From: Dolosigranulum savutiense
Lineage (GTDB): Bacteria; Bacillota; Bacilli; Lactobacillales; Carnobacteriaceae_A
Direction: 5' to 3'
NCBI RefSeq assembly: GCF_039830095.1
Contig: NZ_CP142435.1
Span: 620,001-684,000 of the forward strand
Length of the DNA: 64,000 nt
Below, one piece after another: positions 7,472-16,232 of this stretch; position 1 is the first letter of the stretch; each line of letters starts with the position of its first letter. Both the position numbers and the translations under genes were made by a program. The notes beneath the pieces are model-generated. The model made no database searches. It had not been told where the DNA came from and saw only the letters and a program-made list of their open reading frames with translations.

Positions 7472-8362
7472 ATGACATTTCAATCCATACAAGTCCAAGA
7501 TTTGACAAAAAAATTTGGACGCAAGACCGTTATTGACAATGCAAATTTCAACATAGCAGCCGGTGAAATCTGTGCCGTTATCGGGAAAAACGGTGCCGGT
7601 AAGACAACGCTCTTCAAGTTACTAACGGAACAACTTTTTCCGAACAAAGGACATATTGAATTCCAAGGATCTTTCGAGCGCCCAAGTATCGGAACCTTAA
7701 TCGAGAACCCCGTCTTTTTCCCAAAATTCTCAGCCTATCATAATCTGGCTTACTTCTCTAAGCAGATCACTGGATCAATCGACAAGGAACGCATCCAAGA
7801 GGTCTTAGAGCTCGTTGAGCTGGAGAATTCTCGCCGAAAATTCGAACAATTCTCACTAGGAATGAAGCAACGTCTCGGCATCGCGCTAGCTCTCTTATTC
7901 AAACCAGACCTCTTAGTCTTGGATGAGCCTAGCAACGGACTTGACCCAGAAGGTGTACGCGATATTCGCCAAATCTTACTTAAAGTCAACCGCGAACGAC
8001 GCACCACCATTATCGTCTCCAGCCATGTACTAACTGAGCTGGAAGAGATCGCAACGGACTACATTATTCTAAACGAAGGTCAGATTGTGGAGAAAGTTTC
8101 AAAAGATAAACTTATTGATAACATGGTCAAGACACTTGTTATTAAAGTGGATGCTGCCAAGCAAGCTGCTACAGTGCTCAATGAACAGTTTGATGCCTTA
8201 GAGATTAAGATCGTCGACGCTACGACCTTGCACCTTAGCTCTGATGATATCCCATCTTATGATATCAACCGCCGCCTGGTCAGCAAAGGCATCCAGGTCC
8301 ATTCCCTTACTATTCAGAACGAGACCTTAGAAGATTACTTCTTCGAGAAAGTAGGTGTGTAA
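7472..8362 (+). CDS. ABC-2 type transporter ATP-binding protein (BcrA/lantibiotic-immunity type)
   Basis: A 296-residue ATPase. Walker A is GKNGAGKTT (about residue 37), the signature FSLGMKQRL, Walker B LLVLDEPSNGLD, and the H-loop SSHV. A ~80-residue C-terminal accessory region follows, as in BcrA-like ATPases. The start MTFQSI at 7472 has AAGGTGAT upstream; the upstream in-frame codons from 7430 are not used. It is coupled to a permease gene one base downstream. The family exports or expels membrane-active peptides; the substrate is unknown. Confidence 0.88.
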   Translation: MTFQSIQVQDLTKKFGRKTVIDNANFNIAAGEICAVIGKNGAGKTTLFKLLTEQLFPNKGHIEFQGSFERPSIGTLIENPVFFPKFSAYHNLAYFSKQITGSIDKERIQEVLELVELENSRRKFEQFSLGMKQRLGIALALLFKPDLLVLDEPSNGLDPEGVRDIRQILLKVNRERRTTIIVSSHVLTELEEIATDYIILNEGQIVEKVSKDKLIDNMVKTLVIKVDAAKQAATVLNEQFDALEIKIVDATTLHLSSDDIPSYDINRRLVSKGIQVHSLTIQNETLEDYFFEKVGV

Positions 8363-8363
8363 G

Positions 8364-9113
8364 ATGAAAAACTATATGAAAAGTGAATTTCGTCGACTTC
8401 GTAAGAAAAAAGTAGGCTACATTGTTCTATTATTAGGCATTGCCTTATTGGTCGGAGCTGCGTTCGGACTCGACTTCATGAGCCAGCGCGAGATGGAGTT
8501 CCCCTATGCTACGAACGTGTTTTATTATTCATCCATCTTCGTAGCGCCAAACTTTTTACTCATGCTAACGGGAACCTTGGCAATCGTGTTACTTGGACGC
8601 GATCGTGATCTTATTAGCGTCTCCATTGGTTTTGGTGTCAAACGATCACATATCTTTTGGGGCAAATATTTTGTCACCTTAATCAACTTTTTAATCATTG
8701 GTGCGATTTTCTTCGGGGTTGCTTATGCATCCGGCGAAATGATTGTACCGAATACAGAAGTCGAGCACTTACACCGCTTTATTAACAACTCGCTTAACTT
8801 ACTGCCCATTCTACTCAGTGCATTGACAGTAACTTACGTGACAGCCATTTTATTCAACAGCGAAATCAGTGCCTTTATCTTAATCTTCTTGATTTATCGC
8901 GTAATCAATTACGCCTCTAATGCTATTATTGGGATCTTGCCGCAGAGCGAACCTGTCTTCGACTACTTACCAGGCACCTTGTTCTCAGAACTACCGGTCA
9001 ACTACTTGACTGGCAACGTCCAGCTCGAATACGTCCACTGGGGCATCAACCTCGGCATTATCCTCGTGTTCCTACTACTAGGCTCACTCCTTTACCGCCG
9101 AAAAAGTTATTAA
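8364..9113 (+). CDS. ABC-2 type transporter permease
   Basis: About 249 residues with six predicted membrane segments, the usual fold for the BcrB/LanE kind of half permease. The ATG at 8364 lies one base after the ATPase stop, so the two are translationally coupled and form one transporter. A strong terminator follows at 9135. Confidence 0.82.
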   Translation: MKNYMKSEFRRLRKKKVGYIVLLLGIALLVGAAFGLDFMSQREMEFPYATNVFYYSSIFVAPNFLLMLTGTLAIVLLGRDRDLISVSIGFGVKRSHIFWGKYFVTLINFLIIGAIFFGVAYASGEMIVPNTEVEHLHRFINNSLNLLPILLSALTVTYVTAILFNSEISAFILIFLIYRVINYASNAIIGILPQSEPVFDYLPGTLFSELPVNYLTGNVQLEYVHWGINLGIILVFLLLGSLLYRRKSY

Positions 9114-9134
9114 TTATTAATCTATGCAAAGATA

Positions 9135-9172
9135 AAAAGGCTTCCCTTAATACGGGGAAGCCTTTTATATTA
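9135..9172. terminator. Bidirectional terminator between converging ABC operons
   Basis: AAAAGGCTTCCC (9135-9146) pairs with GGGAAGCCTTTT (9155-9166), with T-rich sequence on both outer sides. It separates the plus-strand transporter from the minus-strand transporter ending at 9203. Confidence 0.88.
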
Positions 9173-9202
9173 TCTTTTCATCAGACGTATCAAGCAAGTC
9201 GA

Positions 9203-9928
9203 TTAGAATAGCAAGCCTTTCTTATCGACCACTTTTTTATGTTTCAACCGGTAAACTAGCCCTGTTACAATAATCAACACGACTAATTTAATCCCCTCAA
9301 TCGCCAAATGTTCCCACTGTCCCGTCTGCAAATAATCTCGTACATTATAGAACGGGAAAATCTGACTGAACACCTTAAACACTGGCGGGTACTCACTGAC
9401 AGACACAATAACACCGTAAATAATAGGGATCGCTGCCGATAGTAAGTTTGTGTAAAAATAAGGATTCGACTCGCGCCATGCTAAGAAAAAGCCTAACATT
9501 CCTAATAAGATACCCGTCACTAACAATGCTGGTGACGCTAGCACAATTCGAGAAATAACGACCCAATCAACTCCAACTACGGCAAGAAGTCCTAAGTTAA
9601 TCGCCATTAATCCCCATGATACAACCATCGCTGTCAACATCTTATTCCCCCAATATCGCGGTGAATACGGTCGGTTGACGACCATTATTTTGTCAACTCC
9701 TCGCATAGAATCATGTGTCAGCAGTTGACTCACACTGGATAGCGAGATCGTAATAGCTGCCACCGCTACTGAGGTCACTGCTACTACTGGATTCAACACA
9801 TCTCCTCCCGTAAATTGACGGTGGATGAATAAGAACAGAATCATATTAATAATCGGCAGACACAAAAAATGCACGAATTGTGTCTTGCGATTGGCCATAA
9901 AAGATAAAGAGCTTAATTGTACACGCAT
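9203..9928 (-). CDS. ABC-2 type transporter permease (second half)
   Basis: A 241-residue membrane protein with about six hydrophobic segments, starting MRVQLSSLSFMANRKTQFVH. The ATG directly follows the stop of the upstream permease gene. It is the last gene of a three-gene ABC operon (ATPase, permease, permease), the layout of LanFEG-type immunity exporters and other ABC-2 systems. No substrate can be assigned. Confidence 0.8.
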   Translation of the reverse strand: MRVQLSSLSFMANRKTQFVHFLCLPIINMILFLFIHRQFTGGDVLNPVVAVTSVAVAAITISLSSVSQLLTHDSMRGVDKIMVVNRPYSPRYWGNKMLTAMVVSWGLMAINLGLLAVVGVDWVVISRIVLASPALLVTGILLGMLGFFLAWRESNPYFYTNLLSAAIPIIYGVIVSVSEYPPVFKVFSQIFPFYNVRDYLQTGQWEHLAIEGIKLVVLIIVTGLVYRLKHKKVVDKKGLLF

Positions 9929-10666
9929 CTAAACCCCTCCAATCTGACCAGTGATGTTGGCTCGCTTGAGTAACACACTCGCTAACCACCAAGATAGAAC
10001 ACTCCACAACACAAGGCTGCTTAACCAGGGCAGTATATCAAACACCGCTGCTTCTGTGAGTAAAAATTTAATCGGTGTCGCAAGCGGTAATAGCCATTGA
10101 AACACTGAGAAAATAGGCAATTGAACTAATTGTAACGAGAACAATCCTGACAACAATAAGATAGGAATCATAATCAGCTCTTCATAAGTCATCGCATTCG
10201 GAGTAAAGACGAAGAAAGCAGCAATGAACAAACTCATCACAAGCGCTGACAGCCATAAACTTATAATGGCCAACAGTGTCTCTATCACTAATGCATGAAT
10301 ACCAACGTTCAGAAGTAAACTCATCCCTAGTGCAACAGGATACGCCAGTAAACCATACGTCGATGCCGGTGTAATGGCAGCCGCCACGGACAACCGATCA
10401 TCAATCCGAGTATTCACAATATACTGCAACGTTCCCATATAGCGCTGGAATCCGATCGAACCAGCTGCTGTTGTTGTAGACGCCCACATGCCAAATGTTC
10501 CGCTGATCAGCCAAATATTACTACTTGCTAACGTCCCACTCGCATACGCTCCTAAATACTGGAGTAAGAAGATCGAGATTGTCCCCGAAATCGGCAACCA
10601 GACAAAGTAACTATTCTTCATGTAGAGCTTAAGATGGAACCAACATAATCTGAGAAATCGCATCAT
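9929..10666 (-). CDS. ABC-2 type transporter permease (first half)
   Basis: About 245 residues with six membrane segments. The ATG at 10666 overlaps the upstream ATPase stop as TGATG, with a G-rich RBS (GAGGGGG) five bases ahead. It is coupled on both sides, so the operon is tightly organised. It probably dimerises with the following permease. Confidence 0.8.
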   Translation of the reverse strand: MMRFLRLCWFHLKLYMKNSYFVWLPISGTISIFLLQYLGAYASGTLASSNIWLISGTFGMWASTTTAAGSIGFQRYMGTLQYIVNTRIDDRLSVAAAITPASTYGLLAYPVALGMSLLLNVGIHALVIETLLAIISLWLSALVMSLFIAAFFVFTPNAMTYEELIMIPILLLSGLFSLQLVQLPIFSVFQWLLPLATPIKFLLTEAAVFDILPWLSSLVLWSVLSWWLASVLLKRANITGQIGGV

Positions 10667-11445
10667 CAATTCCCCCTCTTCAACGTTGGTGCAATTGACA
10701 AATAAGACTCTTCTAATGTAGCTGGTCGATCAATATGCGTAACTTTAGCTAAGTCTAAAATATCAGCAACGGTGCCCTCATGCTTAATCTGACCCCCGCC
10801 AATTAAATAAATGCGGTCCGCTAACACTTCAATCTCACTCATAATATGACTTGTCAGTAAAATAGACATCCCTTGCTGCGCTAATTCTTTAATGGTATCG
10901 CGCACTTCTTTGGCAATTTCCACATCTAATCCGGTTGTTGGCTCATCTAGCAATAATAGTGCCGGATTCCCCAACATCGCACGAGCAATATGCAACCGTT
11001 GCATCATACCCGTCGACAATTGATGGGCTTCTTTTTCTTTCACATCGTACAAGTTAACTAATTTCAGTACACGTTCAATTTCTCTTGCATGTTCTTTCGG
11101 TGGAATACGAACCAGATCAGCAAAGAACGCTAAATTATCTGCCAATGTTGCCCGCCCATAAAATCCTGAATGCCCACCGAAGACAATTCCAATTTTGGGC
11201 TTATGCTTACTGGACGTTTTTACAATACTTTTTCCTTCTAATAAAACATCGCCTGATGTAGGCAGTAGGTACCCGCCAATCATCGAAACCGTTGTCGTCT
11301 TCCCTGCCCCATTCGGACCGATTAAAGCGACGATTTCACCTTCATGAATGGTCATTGATACATCGTCTACAGCTACGAATGGCTCTTTTCCTTGTTTATA
11401 CACTTTCTTTAAGTGATTAACGTCTAAAATAATTTTGTTATTCAA
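10666..11445 (-). CDS. ABC transporter ATP-binding protein
   Basis: 259 residues from a TTG start at 11445, chosen because AGAGGAG lies eight bases ahead; an in-frame GTG at 11523 has its RBS only two bases away. Walker A is GPNGAGKTTT, the signature LSTGMMQRL, Walker B LLLLDEPTTGLD, and the H-loop TSHIM. It energises the two permeases encoded downstream. Confidence 0.87.
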   Translation of the reverse strand: MNNKIILDVNHLKKVYKQGKEPFVAVDDVSMTIHEGEIVALIGPNGAGKTTTVSMIGGYLLPTSGDVLLEGKSIVKTSSKHKPKIGIVFGGHSGFYGRATLADNLAFFADLVRIPPKEHAREIERVLKLVNLYDVKEKEAHQLSTGMMQRLHIARAMLGNPALLLLDEPTTGLDVEIAKEVRDTIKELAQQGMSILLTSHIMSEIEVLADRIYLIGGGQIKHEGTVADILDLAKVTHIDRPATLEESYLSIAPTLKRGN

Positions 11446-11666
11446 TTTTTTAACTCCTCTAATGTGTAATAAGTATTTACCATTAGTGAGTTTTCTACAA
11501 TCTAACTCCTTAAGGGCAAACACTTCCTTCTAATACCAATACATCTCTTACTTTATTTGACACTTTCATATGACATTCTCCTGTAATTTTATTTTGTTGC
11601 TTAATAAGATTATACACCGATTACATGAGATATACAACTATAATTTTCAGAATAATTTTTTATCTA

Positions 11667-11700
11667 AAAAACTCTCCCACAAATTTGTAGGAGAGTTTTT
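11667..11700 (-). terminator. Terminator of the thiZXY operon
   Basis: AAAAACTCTCC (11667-11677) and GGAGAGTTTTT (11690-11700) form an 11 bp stem. The inner ACAAATTTGT can extend the pairing. On the minus strand it is followed by TTTTTT and lies 19 bp past the thiY stop. Confidence 0.85.
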
Positions 11701-11718
11701 GGTTATTTATATTAAAGT

Positions 11719-12774
11719 TTACAATGCTGGAGCTGTTAGGTCGTCCCCAGTTAGCTCACTCTCAATCGCACCGCGTTCATAAATCCACTTCGCATATTCT
11801 TCATATTGTGCGGGATCAATCGTTCCGAATTCACCGTCTGCGCTCATATACTCAATAAGGAACTCTTTCCAGGACTGGATTTCAATGTCTTTATCCAAGG
11901 CATATTCATTCTCTTCATTTTCGAATAACGTTTCAATCGCTTCGTCTGGGTTTTGGACTGCTGTTTCATAGCCTTTTTGTAGAGCTGTCATGAATTTTGT
12001 GAGAACTTCACTGCGCTCGTCAATTGTCTGATCACTCGCAATAAAGATCAGTTCTTGATTCTCTGGAATACCGTAATCTTGGAATTCGAAGTGCCCCATA
12101 TTGTACCCTTCATCCTCCAAGAGTAAATATTCATGGTTCATATAGGCACTGATCAACGCATCCACATTATCTGTGGATAAAGCAGGCATTAAATCATAAC
12201 CCACATCAATCATCTCAACTTTTGACGCATCTCCACCATCTTCTTCTACCATAGAGTAAATAATCTCTTCCGAAATAGAATCAGAAGCGTACCCGATTTT
12301 CTTGCCTTCTAAATCTTTTGGTGATTGAATACCGGACTCTTCTTTGTACATAATCGCATCTAATCGACGCTGTACAAGCGAGCCAAATGCTTTTACCGGA
12401 ATATCTTCAGCACGAGCTTTCATCAACACACCTGGATAACTCACCGCAATATCTGTCTGGTTCGCTCCAACTAATCGAATCGGATCATCCGCTTCAGCTG
12501 GCATCTTCAAGGTAACGTTCAACCCCGCTTCTTCAAAATATCCATGCTTCAATGCGGTATAAATAGGCACATGATTGGCATTCGGATACCAGTCCAGTGT
12601 TAATTCAAGATCTTCTAGTTCACCACTTGCCACATCTTCTGTTGCCGGATTCTCTGCTGGGGAATCAGCTGCCTGATCCGCACCATCCTGCCCACTTTGT
12701 CCACAAGCCGCCAACACCAACAACACCAATACTGCCGTAATTCCTTTCATCAATCGTCTAATGTAAGTTGTCAT
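11719..12774 (-). CDS. thiY: Thiamine-precursor ABC transporter substrate-binding lipoprotein (ThiY, NMT1/THI5-like)
   Basis: About 351 residues with a lipoprotein signal (LVLLVLAACGQ, lipid Cys) and an NMT1/SsuA-type periplasmic-binding fold (LDWYPNANHVPIYTALKHGY near the N-terminus). It lies in an operon under a TPP riboswitch with an ATPase and a permease. The best call is therefore ThiY, which binds the formylaminopyrimidine breakdown product of thiamine on the cell surface. The ATG at 12774 is chosen over 12783 because AAAGGA is nine bases ahead. A thiamine or HMP role is inference from the riboswitch. Confidence 0.85.
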   Translation of the reverse strand: MTTYIRRLMKGITAVLVLLVLAACGQSGQDGADQAADSPAENPATEDVASGELEDLELTLDWYPNANHVPIYTALKHGYFEEAGLNVTLKMPAEADDPIRLVGANQTDIAVSYPGVLMKARAEDIPVKAFGSLVQRRLDAIMYKEESGIQSPKDLEGKKIGYASDSISEEIIYSMVEEDGGDASKVEMIDVGYDLMPALSTDNVDALISAYMNHEYLLLEDEGYNMGHFEFQDYGIPENQELIFIASDQTIDERSEVLTKFMTALQKGYETAVQNPDEAIETLFENEENEYALDKDIEIQSWKEFLIEYMSADGEFGTIDPAQYEEYAKWIYERGAIESELTGDDLTAPAL

Positions 12775-12775
12775 A

Positions 12776-13549
12776 TTATGCATTCCTTTCTTGATTTCGA
12801 TAATGTAGTAACCATGCTTCCAGGCCAGAGACGACCCCGAATAATATCAGTCCAATCAGTGACAAAATCACAATCCCCGCGAAAACACCATCTGCCTTCA
12901 GATTGCTAGCTGTCCGCCTGATGTAGTACCCTAATCCATCTGAGCCACCTAACCATTCACCTACCGTTGCTCCCATTAAGGCATAAATCACACTCAACTT
13001 AATGCCTGACAGAACAGACGGCAAAGCCATTCGCCACTGCAAATACTTAAACATTTGCCACTTAGAGGCCTTCAAGTTGCGAAACAGGGACAAATAAGCA
13101 GAATCTGTTACCTTCAATCCATCAAATGTGCTCACGACCAATGGGAAAAAGCAGAACAGAAAAATAACCGCTACTTTTATTGTCAACCCATAACCAAACC
13201 ACATGACAAAGATCGGTGACAGAGCAATAATGGGAATCGTCTGCGAAACAAGCACGAAGGGATAGAGCGCTCGTTTAGCCCACGACGAATAATGTAGCAA
13301 AATCCCTAACGGAATACCAAGACCAATCGATACGCCAAGACCTACCGCTACTTCCAGCAGTGTAATGAGTGTATGTCGCCACAACAACTCATACTGCTCA
13401 ATTAAGGTCAACACAACGGATGAGGGTTTAGGAATAATGAAATGAGGCGTAATCTCTGCACTAACCGACCATTCGAAGAAACCTAACAGCGCCATCAGAA
13501 TTAACCCAAACGGATAGTACCGTCTCACTGCTGTTTTAACTTTTTTCAT
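12776..13549 (-). CDS. thiX: Thiamine-precursor ABC transporter permease (ThiX)
   Basis: 257 residues with six membrane segments and the EAA-like loop of the SsuC/TauC permease family (DSAYLSLFRNLKASKWQMFK). The ATG at 13549 overlaps the end of thiZ by 14 bases, and GGAGG lies six bases ahead inside thiZ. It forms the membrane channel with ThiZ and ThiY. Confidence 0.85.
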   Translation of the reverse strand: MKKVKTAVRRYYPFGLILMALLGFFEWSVSAEITPHFIIPKPSSVVLTLIEQYELLWRHTLITLLEVAVGLGVSIGLGIPLGILLHYSSWAKRALYPFVLVSQTIPIIALSPIFVMWFGYGLTIKVAVIFLFCFFPLVVSTFDGLKVTDSAYLSLFRNLKASKWQMFKYLQWRMALPSVLSGIKLSVIYALMGATVGEWLGGSDGLGYYIRRTASNLKADGVFAGIVILSLIGLILFGVVSGLEAWLLHYRNQERNA

Positions 13550-14288
13550 AGATGGCCTCCTCCAACTGTCGCTTATAAGCGATGAACTCACGGCTGTATC
13601 GCACTGCTTCTTCGCGCGGACGCGGCAAGTCAATCTGAATCGGTGTCACTTGCTCAGACTGCCCCGGTCGATACGGTTGCATCACATAGACCACATCGCT
13701 TAAGTACAAGGCTTCCTCGATATTATGTGTAATTACTAGAATCGTCTTATTCGTTGCCATCCACAACGTCAACAACCATTCCTGCATCTCCTTCTGCGTG
13801 AAATAATCCAACGCGCCAAAGGGTTCATCTAACAATAACACATCACTATCCGTCATCAATGTCCGAATAAAAGCGGCTCGTTGCTTCATCCCACCTGAGA
13901 GTTGATGCGGCAACTGATCTACCACCTCTCCTAGCCCCGCCTTCTCGAGCCACCGACGACCATGTTCTTCAGTCAGCTGATTGGCCTCATCTAGTTTTGT
14001 CGGCAACATCACATTCCCCAAGACCGTCTGCCAGGGAAGTAATAAATCTTGTTGGGGCATATAAGCCACATCCCCTAACTGAATCTCTCGCCCCTGGAAG
14101 CGAATCGCTCCCCTTGTTGGCGTCAACTCGGTCGTACATAGCTTGAAGAGCGTACTCTTCCCGCATCCACTCTTTCCAACAACACTGACAATTTGATTCG
14201 GTGCGACGGACAATGACACCTCTGACAGCACTCGTTTTTCCTGATCATGTTGGAACGAAAAATCCACCGACTGCAACTCTAACATCAT
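13536..14288 (-). CDS. thiZ: Thiamine-precursor ABC transporter ATPase (ThiZ)
   Basis: 250 residues. Walker A is GKSGCGKSTL, the signature LSGGMKQRA, Walker B VLLLDEPFGALD, and the H-loop ITHNIEEA, typical of SsuB/TauB/ThiZ ATPases. It is the first gene after the TPP riboswitch, 62 bp downstream of the switch terminator, so the whole operon should turn off when TPP is plentiful. Confidence 0.86.
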   Translation of the reverse strand: MMLELQSVDFSFQHDQEKRVLSEVSLSVAPNQIVSVVGKSGCGKSTLFKLCTTELTPTRGAIRFQGREIQLGDVAYMPQQDLLLPWQTVLGNVMLPTKLDEANQLTEEHGRRWLEKAGLGEVVDQLPHQLSGGMKQRAAFIRTLMTDSDVLLLDEPFGALDYFTQKEMQEWLLTLWMATNKTILVITHNIEEALYLSDVVYVMQPYRPGQSEQVTPIQIDLPRPREEAVRYSREFIAYKRQLEEAIYEKS

Positions 14289-14350
14289 TCACTCCCTAAC
14301 CTCTCTACTCTTCATTCAATGCTACCTGCCTTAATTCTCACTTCACGTAC

Positions 14351-14515
14351 AAAAAAGCACTCCCCCATCAAAGAAAGTGCCCGTCAGAAATTATAGTCAG
14401 TAGCTAGATCACGTATTTTTTACACACGAAATCCAGCTACGTTCCGATCATTTCCCTACGCAAGCCCTAACTTGACAGGTTCAGTGGGTCTATCTCAGCA
14501 CACGGCACCCCAAAT
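14351..14515 (-). promoter_or_regulatory. TPP (THI-box) riboswitch with intrinsic terminator, upstream of thiZXY
   Basis: On the minus strand the aptamer runs from about 14512 to 14451 with the THI-box signatures GGGGTGCC, GCTGAGA, ACCC, TGAACCTG and CGTAGGGAA in the right order. An expression-platform hairpin follows: GCACT (14376-14380, read on the minus strand) pairs with AGTGC (14357-14361), then TTTTTT (14351-14356). Binding of TPP should favour this terminator and silence the transporter. Confidence 0.93.
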
Positions 14516-14537
14516 GATTGAACAAATATCTACCCTT

Positions 14538-14565
14538 ACTATACCATACTTACATGGGAAAACAA
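14538..14565 (-). promoter_or_regulatory. Promoter of the TPP-riboswitch thi operon
   Basis: -35 TTGTTT (14560-14565), a 16 bp spacer, and -10 TATAGT (14538-14543) preceded by TGG, an extended -10. Transcription would start just before the aptamer. Confidence 0.6.
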
Positions 14566-14596
14566 AAGGAGATTTTAAAATAATCTCTACTGATTG

Positions 14597-14711
14597 CTAC
14601 TCTATCTTTGAACTAATCTCCTGATCAAATTCCTCTAAATACGCTCTAAAAAATAGATCAACACTAAATGTTGAAGAGCCTGTATCTTTCCATGTAATCC
14701 CAATCTGGAAT
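14597..14711 (-). pseudogene. Orphan 3' coding tail, possibly of a LysR-type regulator
   Basis: Right after the DUF3021 stop, the minus strand reads 38 codons (TFQIGITWKDTGSSTFSVDL, then FFRAYLEEFDQEISSKIE) to a TAG. There is no start codon. It resembles the last strand and helix of a LysR effector domain, but the match is by eye. Its first 27 bases are one copy of the direct repeat seen again at 16074, so a gene was cut here by recombination. Confidence 0.45.
14683..14709. repeat. Direct repeat, left copy (27 bp, one base longer than 16074-16099)
   Basis: TATCTTTCCATGTAATCC, then CAATCTGGA, recurs at 16074-16099 with a single C missing. The two copies flank the LytTR/DUF3021/DUF3847 segment in the same orientation. 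Confidence 0.8.
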
Positions 14712-14712
14712 G

Positions 14713-15138
14713 TTATAACTTTTTGTTGATTTTTTTTATCATATTTTTCTCATAAAAATAAGAGATGTAGGCTATTAGTAAATAAATGCCCACAAAGAAG
14801 ATGGCGGAAGTCACAATAGAGAAATCATAATTAAACCACCTTAGGTAAAAGCCTGCAAAGATAAAATAGATAAGCATTGTACAAAAGTGGATGGTTCGAT
14901 TTAAATAGGTTGCCCTATTTTTATTTTTGAAAATTGCCCCCATTAGGACAGATACCAAACCAAAGCCACCGTAAACTAGGCATTGGATAATTTTTGCATA
15001 ACCTACTGTATGACTTGCTACAAACTCTGGAACTCCAACTATATTTTCTTTAATTATCATAGATAAAATCGCCTCGATTAAGGCACCTATTCCTACACCA
15101 GCCAAAAATCCTATTAATAAATTTTTAATTTTTTCCAT
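14713..15138 (-). CDS. DUF3021 family membrane protein
   Basis: A 141-residue protein with four membrane segments (about residues 7-29, 46-66, 80-100 and 105-130) and a basic tail, the DUF3021 layout. Such proteins are commonly encoded directly after a LytTR-domain regulator, as here with an 8 bp gap, and are thought to restrain that regulator at the membrane. The coding sequence is AT-rich and ends exactly where the direct repeat begins. Confidence 0.82.
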   Translation of the reverse strand: MEKIKNLLIGFLAGVGIGALIEAILSMIIKENIVGVPEFVASHTVGYAKIIQCLVYGGFGLVSVLMGAIFKNKNRATYLNRTIHFCTMLIYFIFAGFYLRWFNYDFSIVTSAIFFVGIYLLIAYISYFYEKNMIKKINKKL

Positions 15139-15146
15139 AAGTCCTC

Positions 15147-15587
15147 CTAAAGGCCAAGAGCCTTTCTAAATTCTTTTAAATTTCTCCTAGAAACATAAGC
15201 AACTTCTCCGTTTTTAAGTTCAACTGCGATTGTCCCTGTAAAAGACAAGTCAAGCTTTTTGACAAAGTCGAGATTTACAATGTCTGAACGAGATATCCTG
15301 ATAAACTTCTTTTTATCAAGTCTCTGATCTAATTCATAAATAGCAAGTCTTGATGAAAAAGTTCCGTTCTTTGTTTTTATAAAAACACTCTTATCTTGGG
15401 CGAAGATTCTTATAATCTCTTCGTGGGAAAGTATGAAAACTTCCTTATCACGAAAAGCAACTAGCTTATCCACTAGCCTATCAACAAGTAAATCTTTTAT
15501 GGTTTCGACTTCCTTAGAATACTCCTTGGCAAATATTTTCACTCTTGTTTCTTCAATGGTTTCGTCAATAATTATGTCAACTTTCAT
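15147..15587 (-). CDS. LytTR-domain DNA-binding regulator (stand-alone)
   Basis: 146 residues from the ATG at 15587, with GGAGG upstream. The last ~95 residues form a LytTR domain (FIKTKNGTFSSRLAIYELDQ, then RISRSDIVNLDFVKKLDL). The first ~45 residues are a short extension with no receiver domain. Stand-alone LytTR/DUF3021 pairs often control a nearby ABC transporter or themselves. A TATAAT (15611-15616) lies upstream, and two small hairpins (15668-15694) lie further up. Confidence 0.85.
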   Translation of the reverse strand: MKVDIIIDETIEETRVKIFAKEYSKEVETIKDLLVDRLVDKLVAFRDKEVFILSHEEIIRIFAQDKSVFIKTKNGTFSSRLAIYELDQRLDKKKFIRISRSDIVNLDFVKKLDLSFTGTIAVELKNGEVAYVSRRNLKEFRKALGL

Positions 15588-15726
15588 CTCTACCTCCACC
15601 TCCTGATTCTATTATAGAACCTATCCCAGTTTTCTGCATTCAATTTCTGACAAAAGGTCAAATTTTAGGGATAAGTGGTCCCTTGTCACCAAGGAACAAT
15701 TATGTTATTTCATCTTTAGATACTTC

Positions 15727-15963
15727 CTATACACGATTATCTATTATTTCTTCATCTGTTAGTTCTTCTGCGTTTTCTATAAGGCTTTCTAAGATTACTC
15801 CTCTTGTTATTAGCCTATGAGTTCTTTCTTTTCTTCTTTTTATTATGTCTTGTTTTAATATCTTATTTTCTTGATTTTTTAGTTGCCTTAATCTTTCTTC
15901 TGTATCGCCAATTTTATCTTTTATTTCTTTTGAATCTTGTCTTAGTTGATCTAATTTTTTCAT
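15727..15963 (-). CDS. Small coiled-coil protein, DUF3847-like (mobile-element associated)
   Basis: 78 residues, strongly charged, with a heptad-like coiled coil over residues 3-45 and a conserved-looking RKERTHRLITRGVILESLIE stretch. This matches the pattern of DUF3847 proteins, which lie beside relaxase (mob) genes in mobilizable elements. No relaxase is present here, so it looks like a leftover of such an element. AAGGA precedes the ATG. The family call is by eye. Confidence 0.6.
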   Translation of the reverse strand: MKKLDQLRQDSKEIKDKIGDTEERLRQLKNQENKILKQDIIKRRKERTHRLITRGVILESLIENAEELTDEEIIDNRV

Positions 15964-15984
15964 ACTAATTCCTTTCTTGTATTG

Positions 15985-16021
15985 AAAAAAGACGACTAGA
16001 TTTTTAATTTCTAATCGTCTT
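15985..16021 (-). terminator. Terminator upstream of the DUF3847-like gene
   Basis: On the minus strand AAGACGA (16015-16021) pairs with TCGTCTT (15989-15995), the stem extends through TTAGA/TCTAG, and a T-run follows. It would stop transcripts arriving from the truncated coding tail at about 16068-16160, another sign that a gene once ended here. Confidence 0.7.
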
Positions 16022-16073
16022 GTTTTAAATATTATAATTTACTATATTCCAATTTAATTTTATGTTTTCTATA

Positions 16074-16099
16074 TATCTTTCCATGTAATCCAATCTGGA
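16074..16099. repeat. Direct repeat, right copy (26 bp)
   Basis: Matches 14683-14709 except for one missing C. On the minus strand it ends a different orphan coding tail (GNIKNFVDKYQPTPDWITWK, then DI and stop at ~16068). So the two copies join different upstream sequences. Confidence 0.8.
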
Positions 16100-16232
16100 G
16101 TAGGTTGATATTTGTCAACAAAGTTTTTTATATTGCCACATCTGCCCATAGAAATAATTATGAAAATGCTCTATAATTATAATATAACAAGCTCGATCAA
16201 CTTGATATAATAAAATTGAAAGGAGAACCACA

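Noticed and set aside
16200-16232. Phage or IS attachment site in the AT-rich run ahead of the 40-residue ORF
   Set aside because: Only simple AT-rich sequence with a -10-like TATAAT; no integrase and no matching repeat.
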